64,000 nt of DNA from Hydractinia symbiolongicarpus (taxonomy: Eukaryota; Cnidaria; Hydrozoa; Anthoathecata; Hydractiniidae). The stretch spans positions 20,517,001-20,581,000 of the forward strand of contig NC_079875.1 of NCBI RefSeq assembly GCF_029227915.1, given 5' to 3'. Numbering within the stretch: the stretch's first letter is position 1; every line of letters starts with the position of its first letter. Positions 37,801 to 49,869 of the stretch are shown piece after piece. A program made the position numbers and the translations under genes. The notes under the pieces were generated by a model. It was not told the origin of the DNA and made no database searches. It was given only the letters and a program-made list of their open reading frames with translations.

Positions 37801-38427
37801 GATTAAATTGTGCGGCCTTTATTAGACTGCAAAAGGCCATATTAAGGTCTTTATAGGACTGTGCATGTACTTAAGAGTGTTCTAAGGCCACGGGGCTAAG
37901 GAGAACTACTTGGAACGTTGTAGTGCATTGAGACTGGAAGGAATATTTCAATGGCAACCTGCGCAGGCAGAGGGAACCACGTGATTTACGTGTAAGGCCT
38001 TCATTACACTGCAAAAGGCCATATTATACCTTTTATAGGGCTGTGCACGTAGTTAAGAGTGTTCTAAAGCGACGGCAATAATGAAAACGACTTGAAACGT
38101 TGTAGCGCATTGAGACTGGAAGGACTAGTCCAATGGTAACCGGCACAGGCAGCTAAAACCGCGTGATTAAAGTGTGCGGCCTTTATTAGACTGCAAAAGG
38201 CCATATTACGGTCGTTATAGGGCTGTGCACATAATTAAGAGACTTCTAAGGCAACGGCGCTAAGGAAAACCACTTGGAACGTTGTTGTGCATTGAGACTG
38301 GAAGGAATAGTCCAATGGTAACCTGCAAAAGCAGCTAATACCGCGTGATTAAAGTGTGCGGCCTTTATTAGACTGCAAAAGGCCATATTAAGGTCTTTAT
38401 AGGACTGTGCACGTAGTTAAGAGTGTT
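31868..38427 (+). repeat. Macro-HOR unit 1 (6553 bp, 36-mer)
   Basis: The unit starts around the diagnostic GTTCTGAGGCGACGGAG and is followed directly by a second unit starting with the same marker 6553 bp later. That spacing is 36 monomers. It contains two copies of the 1273-bp 7-mer. Its later part (35337-38427) matches 43163-46617 except for a two-monomer (363-bp) difference at about 36703. Confidence 0.8.
32791..35336 (+). repeat. 7-mer HOR array, two copies of 1273 bp
   Basis: The GACGGTATTATTG marker occurs at 32791 and 34064, exactly 1273 bp apart (seven monomers). The array stops at 35337, where the marker position reads GACGGAGCTAATG. The parts of the two copies that I compared directly are identical. 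Private variants such as CCGGCGGAAGC, AATAACGAAAACG, CACAAAGATAAGG and CAGATTGAACC define the unit. Confidence 0.88.
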
Positions 38428-39343
38428 CTGAGGCGACGGAGCTAATGAAAACGACTTAGGACGTTTTATCGCATTGAGACTGGAACGACTAGTCCAATGG
38501 TAACCGGCACAGGCAGCTAAACCCGCGTGATTAATGTGTGCGGCCTTTATTAGACTGTAAAAGGCCATATTAAGGTCTTTATAGGACTGTGCACGAAATT
38601 AAGAGTGTTCTAAGGCGACGGGGCTGAGGAGAACGACTTGGGACGTTGTGGCACATTGAGAATGGAAGGACTAGTCCAATTGAAACCTGCGCAGACAGGT
38701 GTAACCACGTGATTTACTTGTGAGGCTTTTATTAGACTGCAAAAGGCCATATTACGGTCGTTATAGGGTGTGCACGTAATTAAGAGAGCTCTAAAGCCAC
38801 GGCGCTAAATAGAACCACTTTGAACGTAGTAGGGCATTGAGACTGGAAGAAATAGTCCAATGGTAACCTGCGCAGGCAGATGGAACCACGTGATTTACGT
38901 GTGAGGCCTTTATTACACTGCATAAGGCCATATTACAGCGTTTATAGGACGATGCACGTAGTTAAGAGTGTTCTAAGGCGACGGAGCTAATGAAAACGAC
39001 TTAGGACGTTTTATGGCATTGAGACTGGAACGACTAGTCCAATGGTAACCGGCGAAAGCAGCTAAAACCGCGTGATTAAAGTGTGCGGCCTTTATTAGAC
39101 TGCAAAAGGCCATATTAAGGTCTTTGTAAGACTGTGCACGAAATTGAGAGTGTTCTAAGGCCACGGGGCTAAGGAGAACGGCTTGGGACGTTGTGGCACA
39201 TTGAGAATGGAAGGACTAGTCCAATTGAAACCTGCGCAGACAGGTGTAACCACGTGATTTACGTGTGAGGCCTTTATTAGACTGCAAAAGGCCATATAAC
39301 AGCCTTTATAGGACTGTGCACGTAGTTAAGAGTGTTCTAAGGC

Positions 39344-42300
39344 GACGGTATTATTGAAAACGACTTGGGATGTTGTAGCGCATTGAGACTGGAACGACTA
39401 GTCCAATGGTAACCGGCGGAAGCAGCTAAAACCACGTGATTTACGTGTGAGACTATATTGGACTGCAAAAGGCCATATTACGGTCTTTATAGGACTGTGC
39501 ACGTAGGTAAGAGTGTTCTAAGGTCACGGCGCTAAGGAGAACTACTTGGAACGTTGTAGTGCAATGGGACTGGAAGGAATAGTCCAATGGTCACCTGGGT
39601 AGGCAGATGGAACCACGTGATTTACATGTGAGGCCTTTATTAGACTGCAAAAGGTCATATTATACCTTTTATAGGACTGTGCACGTAGTTAAGAGTGTTC
39701 TAAAGCGACGGCAATAACGAAAACGACTTGAAACGTTGTAGCGCAATGAGACTGGAACGACTAGTCCAATGCTAACCGGCACAGGCAGCTAAAACCGCGT
39801 GATTAAAGTGTGCGGCCTTTATTAGACTGCAAAAGGCCATATTACGGTCGTTATAGGGCTGTGCACATAATTAAGAGACTTCTAAGGCAACGGCGCTAAG
39901 GAAAACCACTTGGAACGTTGTTGTGCATTGAGACTGGAAGGAATAGTCCAATGGTAACCTGCAAAAGCAGCTAATACCGCGTGATTAAAGTGTGCGGCCT
40001 TTATTAAACTGCAAAAGGCCATATTACGGTCTTTATAGGACTCTGCCCGTAGTTAAGAGTGTTCTAAGGCCACGGCGCTAAGGAGAACCACTTAGAACGT
40101 TGTGGTGCAATGAGACTGGAAGGAATAGTCCAATGGTAACCGGTGCAGGCAGCTGAAACCACGTGATTTACGTGTGCGGCCTTTATTAGACTGAAAAAGG
40201 CCATATTACAGTCATTATAGGGCTGTGCACGTAATTAGGAGAGTTCTAAAGCCACAAAGATAAGGAAAACCACTTGGAACGTTGTAGTGCATTGAGACTG
40301 AAAGAAACAGTCCAATGGTAACCTGCGCAGGCAGATAGAACCACGTGATTAAAGTGTGCGGCCTTTATGAGCCTGCAAAAGGCCATATTACGGTCTTTAT
40401 AGGACGATGCACGTAGTTAAGAGTGTTCTAAAGCGACGGCGCTAAGGAAAACGACTTGGGACGTTGTGGTGCAATGAGACTGGAAGGAATAGTCCAATGG
40501 TAACCTGCGCAGGCAGATTGAACCACGTGATTTACGTGTTAGGCCTTTATTACACTGCATAAGGCCATATTACAGCCTTTATAGGACGATGCACGTAGTT
40601 AAGAGTGTTCTAAGGCGACGGTATTATTGAAAACGACTTGGGATGTTGTAGCGCATTGAGACTGGAACGACTAGTCCAATGGTAACCGGCGGAAGCAGCT
40701 AAAACCACGTGATTTACGTGTGAGACTATATTGGACTGCAAAAGGCCATATTACGGTCTTTATAGGACTGTGCACGTAGGTAAGAGTGTTCTAAGGTCAC
40801 GGCGCTAAGGAGAACTACTTGGAACGTTGTAGTGCAATGGGACTGGAAGGAATAGTCCAATGGTCACCTGGGTAGGCAGATGGAACCACGTGATTTACAT
40901 GTGAGGCCTTTATTAGACTGCAAAAGGTCATATTATACCTTTTATAGGACTGTGCACGTAGTTAAGAGTGTTCTAAAGCGACGGCAATAACGAAAACGAC
41001 TTGAAACGTTGTAGCGCAATGAGACTGGAACGACTAGTCCAATGCTAACCGGCACAGGCAGCTAAAACCGCGTGATTAAAGTGTGCGGCCTTTATTAGAC
41101 TGCAAAAGGCCATATTACGGTCGTTATAGGGCTGTGCACATAATTAAGAGACTTCTAAGGCAACGGCGCTAAGGAAAACCACTTGGAACGTTGTTGTGCA
41201 TTGAGACTGGAAGGAATAGTCCAATGGTAACCTGCAAAAGCAGCTAATACCGCGTGATTAAAGTGTGCGGCCTTTATTAAACTGCAAAAGGCCATATTAC
41301 GGTCTTTATAGGACTCTGCCCGTAGTTAAGAGTGTTCTAAGGCCACGGCGCTAAGGAGAACCACTTAGAACGTTGTGGTGCAATGAGACTGGAAGGAATA
41401 GTCCAATGGTAACCGGTGCAGGCAGCTGAAACCACGTGATTTACGTGTGCGGCCTTTATTAGACTGAAAAAGGCCATATTACAGTCATTATAGGGCTGTG
41501 CACGTAATTAGGAGAGTTCTAAAGCCACAAAGATAAGGAATACCACTTGGAACGTTGTAGTGCATTGAGACTGAAAGAAACAGTCCAATGGTAACCTGCG
41601 CAGGCAGATAGAACCACGTGATTAAAGTGTGCGGCCTTTATGAGCCTGCAAAAGGCCATATTACGGTCTTTATAGGACGATGCACGTAGTTAAGAGTGTT
41701 CTAAAGCGACGGCGCTAAGGAAAACGACTTGGGACGTTGTGGTGCAATGAGACTGGAAGGAATAGTCCAATGGTAACCTGCGCAGGCAGATTGAACCACG
41801 TGATTTACGTGTTAGGCCTTTATTACACTGCATAAGGCCATATTACAGCCTTTATAGGACGATGCACGTAGTTAAGAGTGTTCTAAGGCGACGGTATTAT
41901 TGAAAACGACTTGGGATGTTGTAGCGCATTGAGACTGGAACGACTAGTCCAATGGTAACCGGCGGAAGCAGCTAAAACCACGTGATTTACGTGTGAGACT
42001 ATATTGGACTGCAAAAGGCCATATTACGGTCTTTATAGGACTGTGCACGTAGGTAAGAGTGTTCTAAGGTCACGGCGCTAAGGAGAACTACTTGGAACGT
42101 TGTAGTGCAATGGGACTGGAAGGAATAGTCCAATGGTCACCTGGGTAGGCAGATGGAACCACGTGATTTACATGTGAGGCCTTTATTAGACTGCAAAAGG
42201 TCATATTATACCTTTTATAGGACTGTGCACGTAGTTAAGAGTGTTCTAAAGCGACGGCAATAACGAAAACGACTTGAAACGTTGTAGCGCAATGAGACTG

Positions 42301-43162
42301 GAACGACTAGTCCAATGCTAACCGGCACAGGCAGCTAAAACCGCGTGATTAAAGTGTGCGGCCTTTATTAGACTGCAAAAGGCCATATTACGGTCGTTAT
42401 AGGGCTGTGCACATAATTAAGAGACTTCTAAGGCAACGGCGCTAAGGAAAACCACTTGGAACGTTGTTGTGCATTGAGACTGGAAGGAATAGTCCAATGG
42501 TAACCTGCAAAAGCAGCTAATACCGCGTGATTAAAGTGTGCGGCCTTTATTAAACTGCAAAAGGCCATATTACGGTCTTTATAGGACTCTGCCCGTAGTT
42601 AAGAGTGTTCTAAGGCCACGGCGCTAAGGAGAACCACTTAGAACGTTGTGGTGCAATGAGACTGGAAGGAATAGTCCAATGGTAACCGGTGCAGGCAGCT
42701 GAAACCACGTGATTTACGTGTGCGGCCTTTATTAGACTGAAAAAGGCCATATTACAGTCATTATAGGGCTGTGCACGTAATTAGGAGAGTTCTAAAGCCA
42801 CAAAGATAAGGAAAACCACTTGGAACGTTGTAGTGCATTGAGACTGAAAGAAACAGTCCAATGGTAACCTGCGCAGGCAGATAGAACCACGTGATTAAAG
42901 TGTGCGGCCTTTATGAGCCTGCAAAAGGCCATATTACGGTCTTTATAGGACGATGCACGTAGTTAAGAGTGTTCTAAAGCGACGGCGCTAAGGAAAACGA
43001 CTTGGGACGTTGTGGTGCAATGAGACTGGAAGGAATAGTCCAATGGTAACCTGCGCAGGCAGATTGAACCACGTGATTTACATGTTAGGCCTTTATTACA
43101 CTGCATAAGGCCATATTACAGCCTTTATAGGACGATGCACGTAGTTAAGAGTGTTCTAAGGC
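39344..43162 (+). repeat. 7-mer HOR array, three copies of 1273 bp
   Basis: The same GACGGTATTATTG marker lies at 39344, 40617 and 41890, each 1273 bp apart. The array ends at 43163 with the same exit sequence as the first 7-mer array. I saw only isolated differences between copies: GGAATACCAC for GGAAAACCAC near 41540 and CATGTTAGG for CGTGTTAGG near 43081. This is the most homogeneous part of the window and probably the most recently amplified. Confidence 0.88.
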
Positions 43163-44029
43163 GACGGAGCTAATGAAAACGACTTAGGAAGTTTTATCGC
43201 ATTGAAACTGGAACGACTAGTCCAATGGTAACCGGCGATAGCAGCTAAAACGGCGTGATTAATGTGTGCGGCCTTTATTAGACTGTAAAAGGCCATATTA
43301 AGGTCTTTATAGGACTGTGCACGAAATTAAGAGTGTTCTAAGGCCACGGGGCTGAGGAGAACGACTTGGGACGTTGTGGCACATTGAGAATGGAAGGACT
43401 AGTCCAATTGAAACCTGCGCAGACAGGTGTAACCACGTGATTTACTTGTGAGGCCTTTATTAGACTGCAAAAGGCCATATTACGGTCGTTATAGGGTGTG
43501 CACGTAATTAAGAGAGCTCTAAAGCCACGGCGCTAAATAGAACCACTTTGAACGTAGTAGGGCATTGAGACTGGAAGGAATAGTCCAATGGTAAGCTGCG
43601 CAGGCAGATGAAACCACGTGCTTTACGTGTGAGGCCTTTATTAGACTGCAAAAGGCCATATTACGGTCTTTATAGGACTCTGCCCGTAGTTAAGAGTGTT
43701 CTAAGGCCACGGCGCTAAGGAGAACCACTTAGAACGTTGTGGTGCAATGAGACTGGAACGACTAGTCCAATGGTAACCGGCGAAAGCAGCTAAAACCACG
43801 TGATTTACGTGTGAGACTATATTGGACTGCAAAAGGCCATATTACGGTCTTTATAGGACTGTGCACGTAGGTAAGAGGGTTCTAAGGTCACGGCGCTAAG
43901 GAGAACTACTTGGAACGTTGTAGTGCAATGGGACTGGAAGGAATAGCCCAATGGTCACCTGGGTAGGCAGATGGAACCACGTGATTTACATGTGAGGCCT
44001 TTATTAGACTGCAAAAGGTCATATTATAC

Positions 44030-44897
44030 CTTTTATAGGGCTGTGCACGTAGTTAAGAGTGTTCTAAAGCGACGGCAATAATGAAAACGACTTGAAACGT
44101 TGTAGCGCATTGAGACTGGAAGGACTAGTCCAATGGTAACCGGCACAGGCAGCTAAAACCGCGTGATTAAAGTGTGCGGCCTTTATTAGACTGCAAAAGG
44201 CCATATTACGGTCGTTATAGGGCTGTGCACATAATTAAGAGACTTCTAAGGCAACGGCGCTAAGGAAAACCACTTGGAACGTTGTTGTGCATTGAGACTG
44301 GAAGGAATAGTCCAATGGTAACCTGCAAAAGCAGCTAATACCGCGTGATTAAAGTGTTCGGCCTTTATTAGACTGCAAAAGGCCATATTAAGGTCTTTAT
44401 AGGACTGTGCACGTAGTTAAGAGTGTTCTAAGGCCACGGGGCTAAGGAGAACCACTTGGAACGTTGTAGTGCACTGAGACTGGAAGCACTAGTCCAATTG
44501 AAACCTGCGCAGACAGGTGTAACCACGTGATTTACGTGTGAGACCTTTATTAGACTGCAAAAGGCCATATTACAGCCTTCATAGGACTGTGCATGTAGTT
44601 AAGAAAGTTCTGAGGCCACGACGCTAAGGAGAACCACTTGGGACGTTTTAGTTTATTGGGACTGGAACGACTAGTCCAATGGTAACCGGTGCAGGCAGCT
44701 GAAACCACGTGATTTACGTGTGCGGCCTTTATTAGACTGAAAAAGGCCATATTACAGTCGTTATAGGGCTGTGCACGTAATTAGGAGAGTTCTAAAGCCA
44801 CAAAGCTAAGGAAAACCACTTGGAACGTTGTAGTGCATTGAGACTGAAAGAAACAGTCCAATGGTAACCTGCGCAGGCAGATAGAACCACGTGATTC
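44030..44897 (+). repeat. 12-mer (2189 bp) duplication, first copy
   Basis: This stretch matches 46219-47086 at an offset of 2189 bp. Private variants are shared, such as GCCTTCATAGGACTG and GTTTATTGGGACTGG (for GTGCATTGGGACTGG). The copies part where this one reads GATTCGCG...GACTGGAAAAGGG and the other GATTTGCG...GACTGCAAAAGG. Confidence 0.8.
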
Positions 44898-46218
44898 GCG
44901 TGTGAGGCTATATTAGACTGGAAAAGGGCATATTATAGCCTTTGTAGGACGATGCACGTAGTTAAGAGTGTTCTAAAGCGACGGCGCTAAGGAAAACGAC
45001 TTGGAACGTTGAATCGCATTGAGACTGGAACAACGACTAGTCGAATGGTAACCTGCAAAAGCAGCTAATACCGCGTGATTAAAGTGTGCGGCCTTTATTA
45101 GACTGCAAAAGGCCATATTAAGGTCTTTATAGGACTGTGCATGTAGTTAAGAGTGTTCTAAGGCCACGGCGCTAAGGGGTATCACTTGGAACGTTGTATC
45201 GCATTGAGACTGGAACGACTAGTCCAATGGTAACCGGCGAAAGCAGCTAAAACCGCGTGATTAAAGTGTGCGGCCTTCATTACACTGCAAAAGGCCATAT
45301 TACAGCCTTTATAGAACGATACACGTAGTTAAGAGTGTTCTAAGGCCACGGCGCTAAGGAGAACTACTGGGAACGTTGTAGTGCAATGGGACTGGAAGGA
45401 ATAGTCCAATAGTCACCTGGGTAGGCAGATGGAACCACGTGTTTTACATGTGAGGCCTTTATTAGACTGCAAAAGGTCATATTATACCTTTTATAGGGCT
45501 GTGCACGTAGTTAAGAGTTTTCTAAAGCGACGGCCATAATGAAAACGACTTGGAACGTTGTAGCGCAATGAGACTGGAACGACTAGTCCAATGCTAACCG
45601 GCACAGGCAGCTAGAACCGCGTGATTAAAGTGTGCGGCCTTTATTAGACTGCAAAAGGCCATATTACGGTCGTTATAGGGCTGTGCACGTAATTAAGAGA
45701 CTTCTAAGGCCACGGCGCTAAGGAAAACCTCTTGGAACGTTGTTGTGCATTGAGACTGGAAGGAATAGTCCAATGGTAACCTGCGCAGGCAGATGGAACC
45801 ACGTGATTTACGTGTGAGGCCTTTATTAGACTGGAAAAGGGCATATTATAGCCTTTGTAGGACGATGCACGTAGTTAAGAGTGTTCTAAAGCGACGGCGC
45901 TAAGGAAAACGACTTGGAACGTTGAATCGCATTGAGACTGGAACAACGACTAGTCCAATGGTAACCTGCAAAAGCAGCTAATACCGTGTGATTAAATTGT
46001 GCGGCCTTTATTAGACTGCAAAAGGCCATATTAAGGTCTTTATAGGACTGTGCATGTACTTAAGAGTGTTCTAAGGCCACGGGGCTAAGGAGAACTACTT
46101 GGAACGTTGTAGTGCATTGAGACTGGAAGGAATATTTCAATGGCAACCTGCGCAGGCAGAGGGAACCACGTGATTTACGTGTAAGGCCTTCATTACACTG
46201 CAAAAGGCCATATTATAC

Positions 46219-47086
46219 CTTTTATAGGGCTGTGCACGTAGTTAAGAGTGTTCTAAAGCGACGGCAATAATGAAAACGACTTGAAACGTTGTAGCGCATT
46301 GAGACTGGAAGGACTAGTCCAATGGTAACCGGCACAGGCAGCTAAAACCGCGTGATTAAAGTGTGCGGCCTTTATTAGACTGCAAAAGGCCATATTACGG
46401 TCGTTATAGGGCTGTGCACATAATTAAGAGACTTCTAAGGCAACGGCGCTAAGGAAAACCACTTGGAACGTTGTTGTGCATTGAGACTGGAAGGAATAGT
46501 CCAATGGTAACCTGCAAAAGCAGCTAATACCGCGTGATTAAAGTGTGCGGCCTTTATTAGACTGCAAAAGGCCATATTAAGGTCTTTATAGGACTGTGCA
46601 CGTAGTTAAGAGTGTTCTAAGGCCACGGGGCTAAGGAGAACCACTTGGAACGTTGTAGTGCACTGAGACTGGAAGCACTAGTCCAATTGAAACCTGCGCA
46701 GACAGGTGTAACCACGTGATTTACGTGTGAGACCTTTATTAGACTGCAAAAGGCCATATTACAGCCTTCATAGGACTGTGCATGTAGTTAAGAAAGTTCT
46801 GAGGCCACGACGCTAAGGAGAACCACTTGGGACGTTTTAGTTTATTGGGACTGGAACGACTAGTCCAATGGTAACCGGTGCAGGCAGCTGAAACCACGTG
46901 ATTTACGTGTGCGGCCTTTATTAGACTGAAAAAGGCCATATTACAGTCGTTATAGGGCTGTGCACGTAATTAGGAGAGTTCTAAAGCCACAAAGCTAAGG
47001 AAAACCACTTGGAACGTTGTAGTGCATTGAGACTGAAAGAAACAGTCCAATGGTAACCTGCGCAGGCAGATAGAACCACGTGATTT
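46219..47086 (+). repeat. 12-mer (2189 bp) duplication, second copy
   Basis: This is the partner of 44030-44897. It carries the same private GTTTATTGGG variant and is followed by monomers matching 22.4-23.8 kb. Confidence 0.8.
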
Positions 47087-49766
47087 GCGTGTGAGGCTAT
47101 ATTAGACTGCAAAAGGCCATATTACAGCCTTTATAGGACTGTGTACATAGTTAAGAGTGTTCTAAGGCCACGGCGCTAAGGAGTATCACTTGGAACGTTG
47201 TATCGCATTGAGACTGGAACGACTAGTCCAATGGTAACCGGCGAAAGCAGCTAAAACCGCGTGATTAAAGTGTGCGGCCTTTATTAGACTGCAAAAGGCC
47301 ATATTAAGGTCTTTATAGGACTGTGCACGTAGTTAAGAGTGTTCTAAGGCCACGGGGCTAAGGAGAACCACTTGGAACGTTGTAGTGCATTGAGACTGGA
47401 AGGAATATTCCAATGGTAACCTGCGCAGGCAGAGGGAACCACGTGATTTACGTGTGAGACCTTCATTACACTGCAAAAGGCCATATTACAGCCTTTATAG
47501 GACGATACACGTAGTTAAGAGTGTTCTAAGGCCACGGCGCTAAAGAGAACTACTTGGAACGTTGTAGTGCAATGGGACTGGAAGGAATAGTCCAATGGTC
47601 ACCTGGGTAGGCAGATGAAACCACGTGATTTACATGTGAGGCCTTTATTAGACTGCAAAAGGTCATATTATTCCTTTTATAGGGCTGTGCACGTAGTTAA
47701 GAGTGTTCTAAAGCGACGGCCATAATGAAAACGACTTGGAACGTTGTAGCGCAATGAGACTGGAACGACTAGTCCAATGCTAACCGGCACAGGCAGCTAA
47801 AACCGCGTGATTAAAGTGTGCGGCCTTTATTAGACTGCAAAAGGCCATATTACGGTCGTTATAGGGCTGTGCACGTAATTAAGAGACTTCTAAGGCCACG
47901 GCGCTAAGGAAAACGACTTGGAACGTTGTTGTGCATTGAGACTGGAAGGAATAGTCCAATGGTAACCTGCGCAGACAGATGGAACCACGTGATTTACGTG
48001 TGAGTCCTTTATTAGACTGGAAAAGGGCATATTATAGCCTTTGTAGGACGATGCACGTAGTTAAGAGTGTTCTAAAGCGACGGCGCTAAGGAAAACGACT
48101 TGGAACGTTGAATCGCATTGAGACTGGAACAACGACTAGTCGAATGGTAACCTGCAAAAGCAGCTAATACCGCGTGATTAAAGTGTGCGGCCTTTATTAG
48201 ACTGCAAAAGGCCATATTAAGGTCTTTATAGGACTGTGCATGTAGTTAAGAGTGTTCTAAGGCCACGGCGCTAAGGAGTATCACTTGGAACGTTGTATCG
48301 CATTGAGACTGGAACGACTAGTCCAATGGTAACCGGCGAAAGCAGCTAAAACCGCGTGATTAAAGTGTGCGGCCTTCATTACACTGCAAAAGGCCATATT
48401 ACAGCCTTTATAGAACGATACACGTAGTTAAGAGTGTTCTAAGGCCACGGCGCTAAGGAGAACTACTGGGAACGTTGTAGTGCAATGGAATTGGAAGGAA
48501 TAGTCCAATGGTAACCGGCGAAAGCAGCTAAAACCGCGTGATTAAAGTGTGCGGCCTTCATTACACTGCAAAAGGCCATATTACGGTCGTTATAGGGCTG
48601 TGCACGTAATTAAGAGACTTCTAAGGCCACGGCGCTAAGGAAAACCTCTTGGAACGTTGTTGTGCATTGAGACTGGAAGGAATAGTCCAATGGTAACCTG
48701 CGCAGGCAGATGGAACCACGTGATTTACGTGTAAGGCCTTCATTACACTGCAAAAGGCCATATTACAGCCTTTATAGGACGATACACGTAGTTAAGAGTG
48801 TTCTAAGGCCACGGCGCTAAGGAGAACTACTTGGAACGTTGTAGTGCAATGGGACTGGAAGGAATAGTCCAATGGTCACCTGGGTAGGCAGATGGAACCA
48901 CGTGTTTTACATGTGAGGCCTTTATTAGACTGCAAAAGGTCATATTATACCTTTTATAGGGCTGTGCACGTAGTTAAGAGTGTTCTAAAGCGACGGCCAT
49001 AATGAAAACGACTTGGAACGTTGTAGCGCAATGAGAACGACTAGTCCAATGCTAACCGGCACAGGCAGCTAAAACCGCGTGATTAAATTGTGCGGCCTTT
49101 ATTAGACTGCAAAAGGCCATATTACGGTCGTTATAGGGCTGTGCACGTAATTAAGAGACTTCTAAGGCCACGGCGCTAAGGAAAACCACTTGGAACGTTG
49201 TTGTGCATTGAGACTTGAAGGAATAGTCCAATGGTAACCTGCGCAGGCAGATGGAACCACGTGATTTACGTGTGAGGCCTTTATTAGACTGGAAAAGGGC
49301 ATATTATAGCCTTTGTAGGACGATGCACTTAGTTAAGAGTGTTCTAAAGCGACGGCGCTAAGGAAAACGACTTGGAACGTTGAATCGCATTGAGACTGGA
49401 ACAACGACTAGTCCAATGGTACCCTGCAAAAGAAGCTAATACCGTGTGATTAAAGTGTGCGGCCTTTATTAGACTGCAAATGGCCATATTAAGGTCTTTA
49501 TAGGACTGTGCACGTAGTTAAGAGTGTTCTAAGGCCACGGGGCTAAGGAGAACCACTTGGAACGTTGTATCGCATTGAGACTGGAACGACTAGTCCAATG
49601 GTAACCGGCGAAAGCAGCTAAAACCACGTGATTAAAGTGTGCGGCCTTTATTAGACTGCAAAAGGCCATATTAAGGTCTTTATAGGACTGTGCACGTAGT
49701 TAAGAGTGTTCTAAGGCCACGGGGCTAAGGAGAACCACTTGGAACGTTGTAGTGCATTGAGACTGG

Positions 49767-49869
49767 AAGGAATATTCCAATGGTAACCTGCGCAGGCAGA
49801 GGGAACCACGTGATTTACGTGTGAGGCCTTCATTACACTGCAAAAGGCCATATTACAGCCTTTATAACA
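49767..49869 (+). repeat. Duplicate of the truncated ~103-bp monomer
   Basis: This monomer has the same deletion and the same ACAAACAAACAGTCC junction as the one ending at 26289, 23580 bp upstream. It is inherited with the surrounding block and has no independent origin. Confidence 0.85.

Larger units (their letters stand above)
38428..46617 (+). repeat. Macro-HOR unit 2 (8189 bp, 45-mer)
   Basis: This is a tandem second copy of the 31.87-38.43 kb unit. The offset is 6553 bp before the 7-mer array, 7826 after it and 8189 after about 44530. The extra length is one additional 1273-bp 7-mer plus 363 bp (two monomers). Wherever I compared them by eye the aligned parts are almost identical, suggesting recent duplication. 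Confidence 0.8.
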
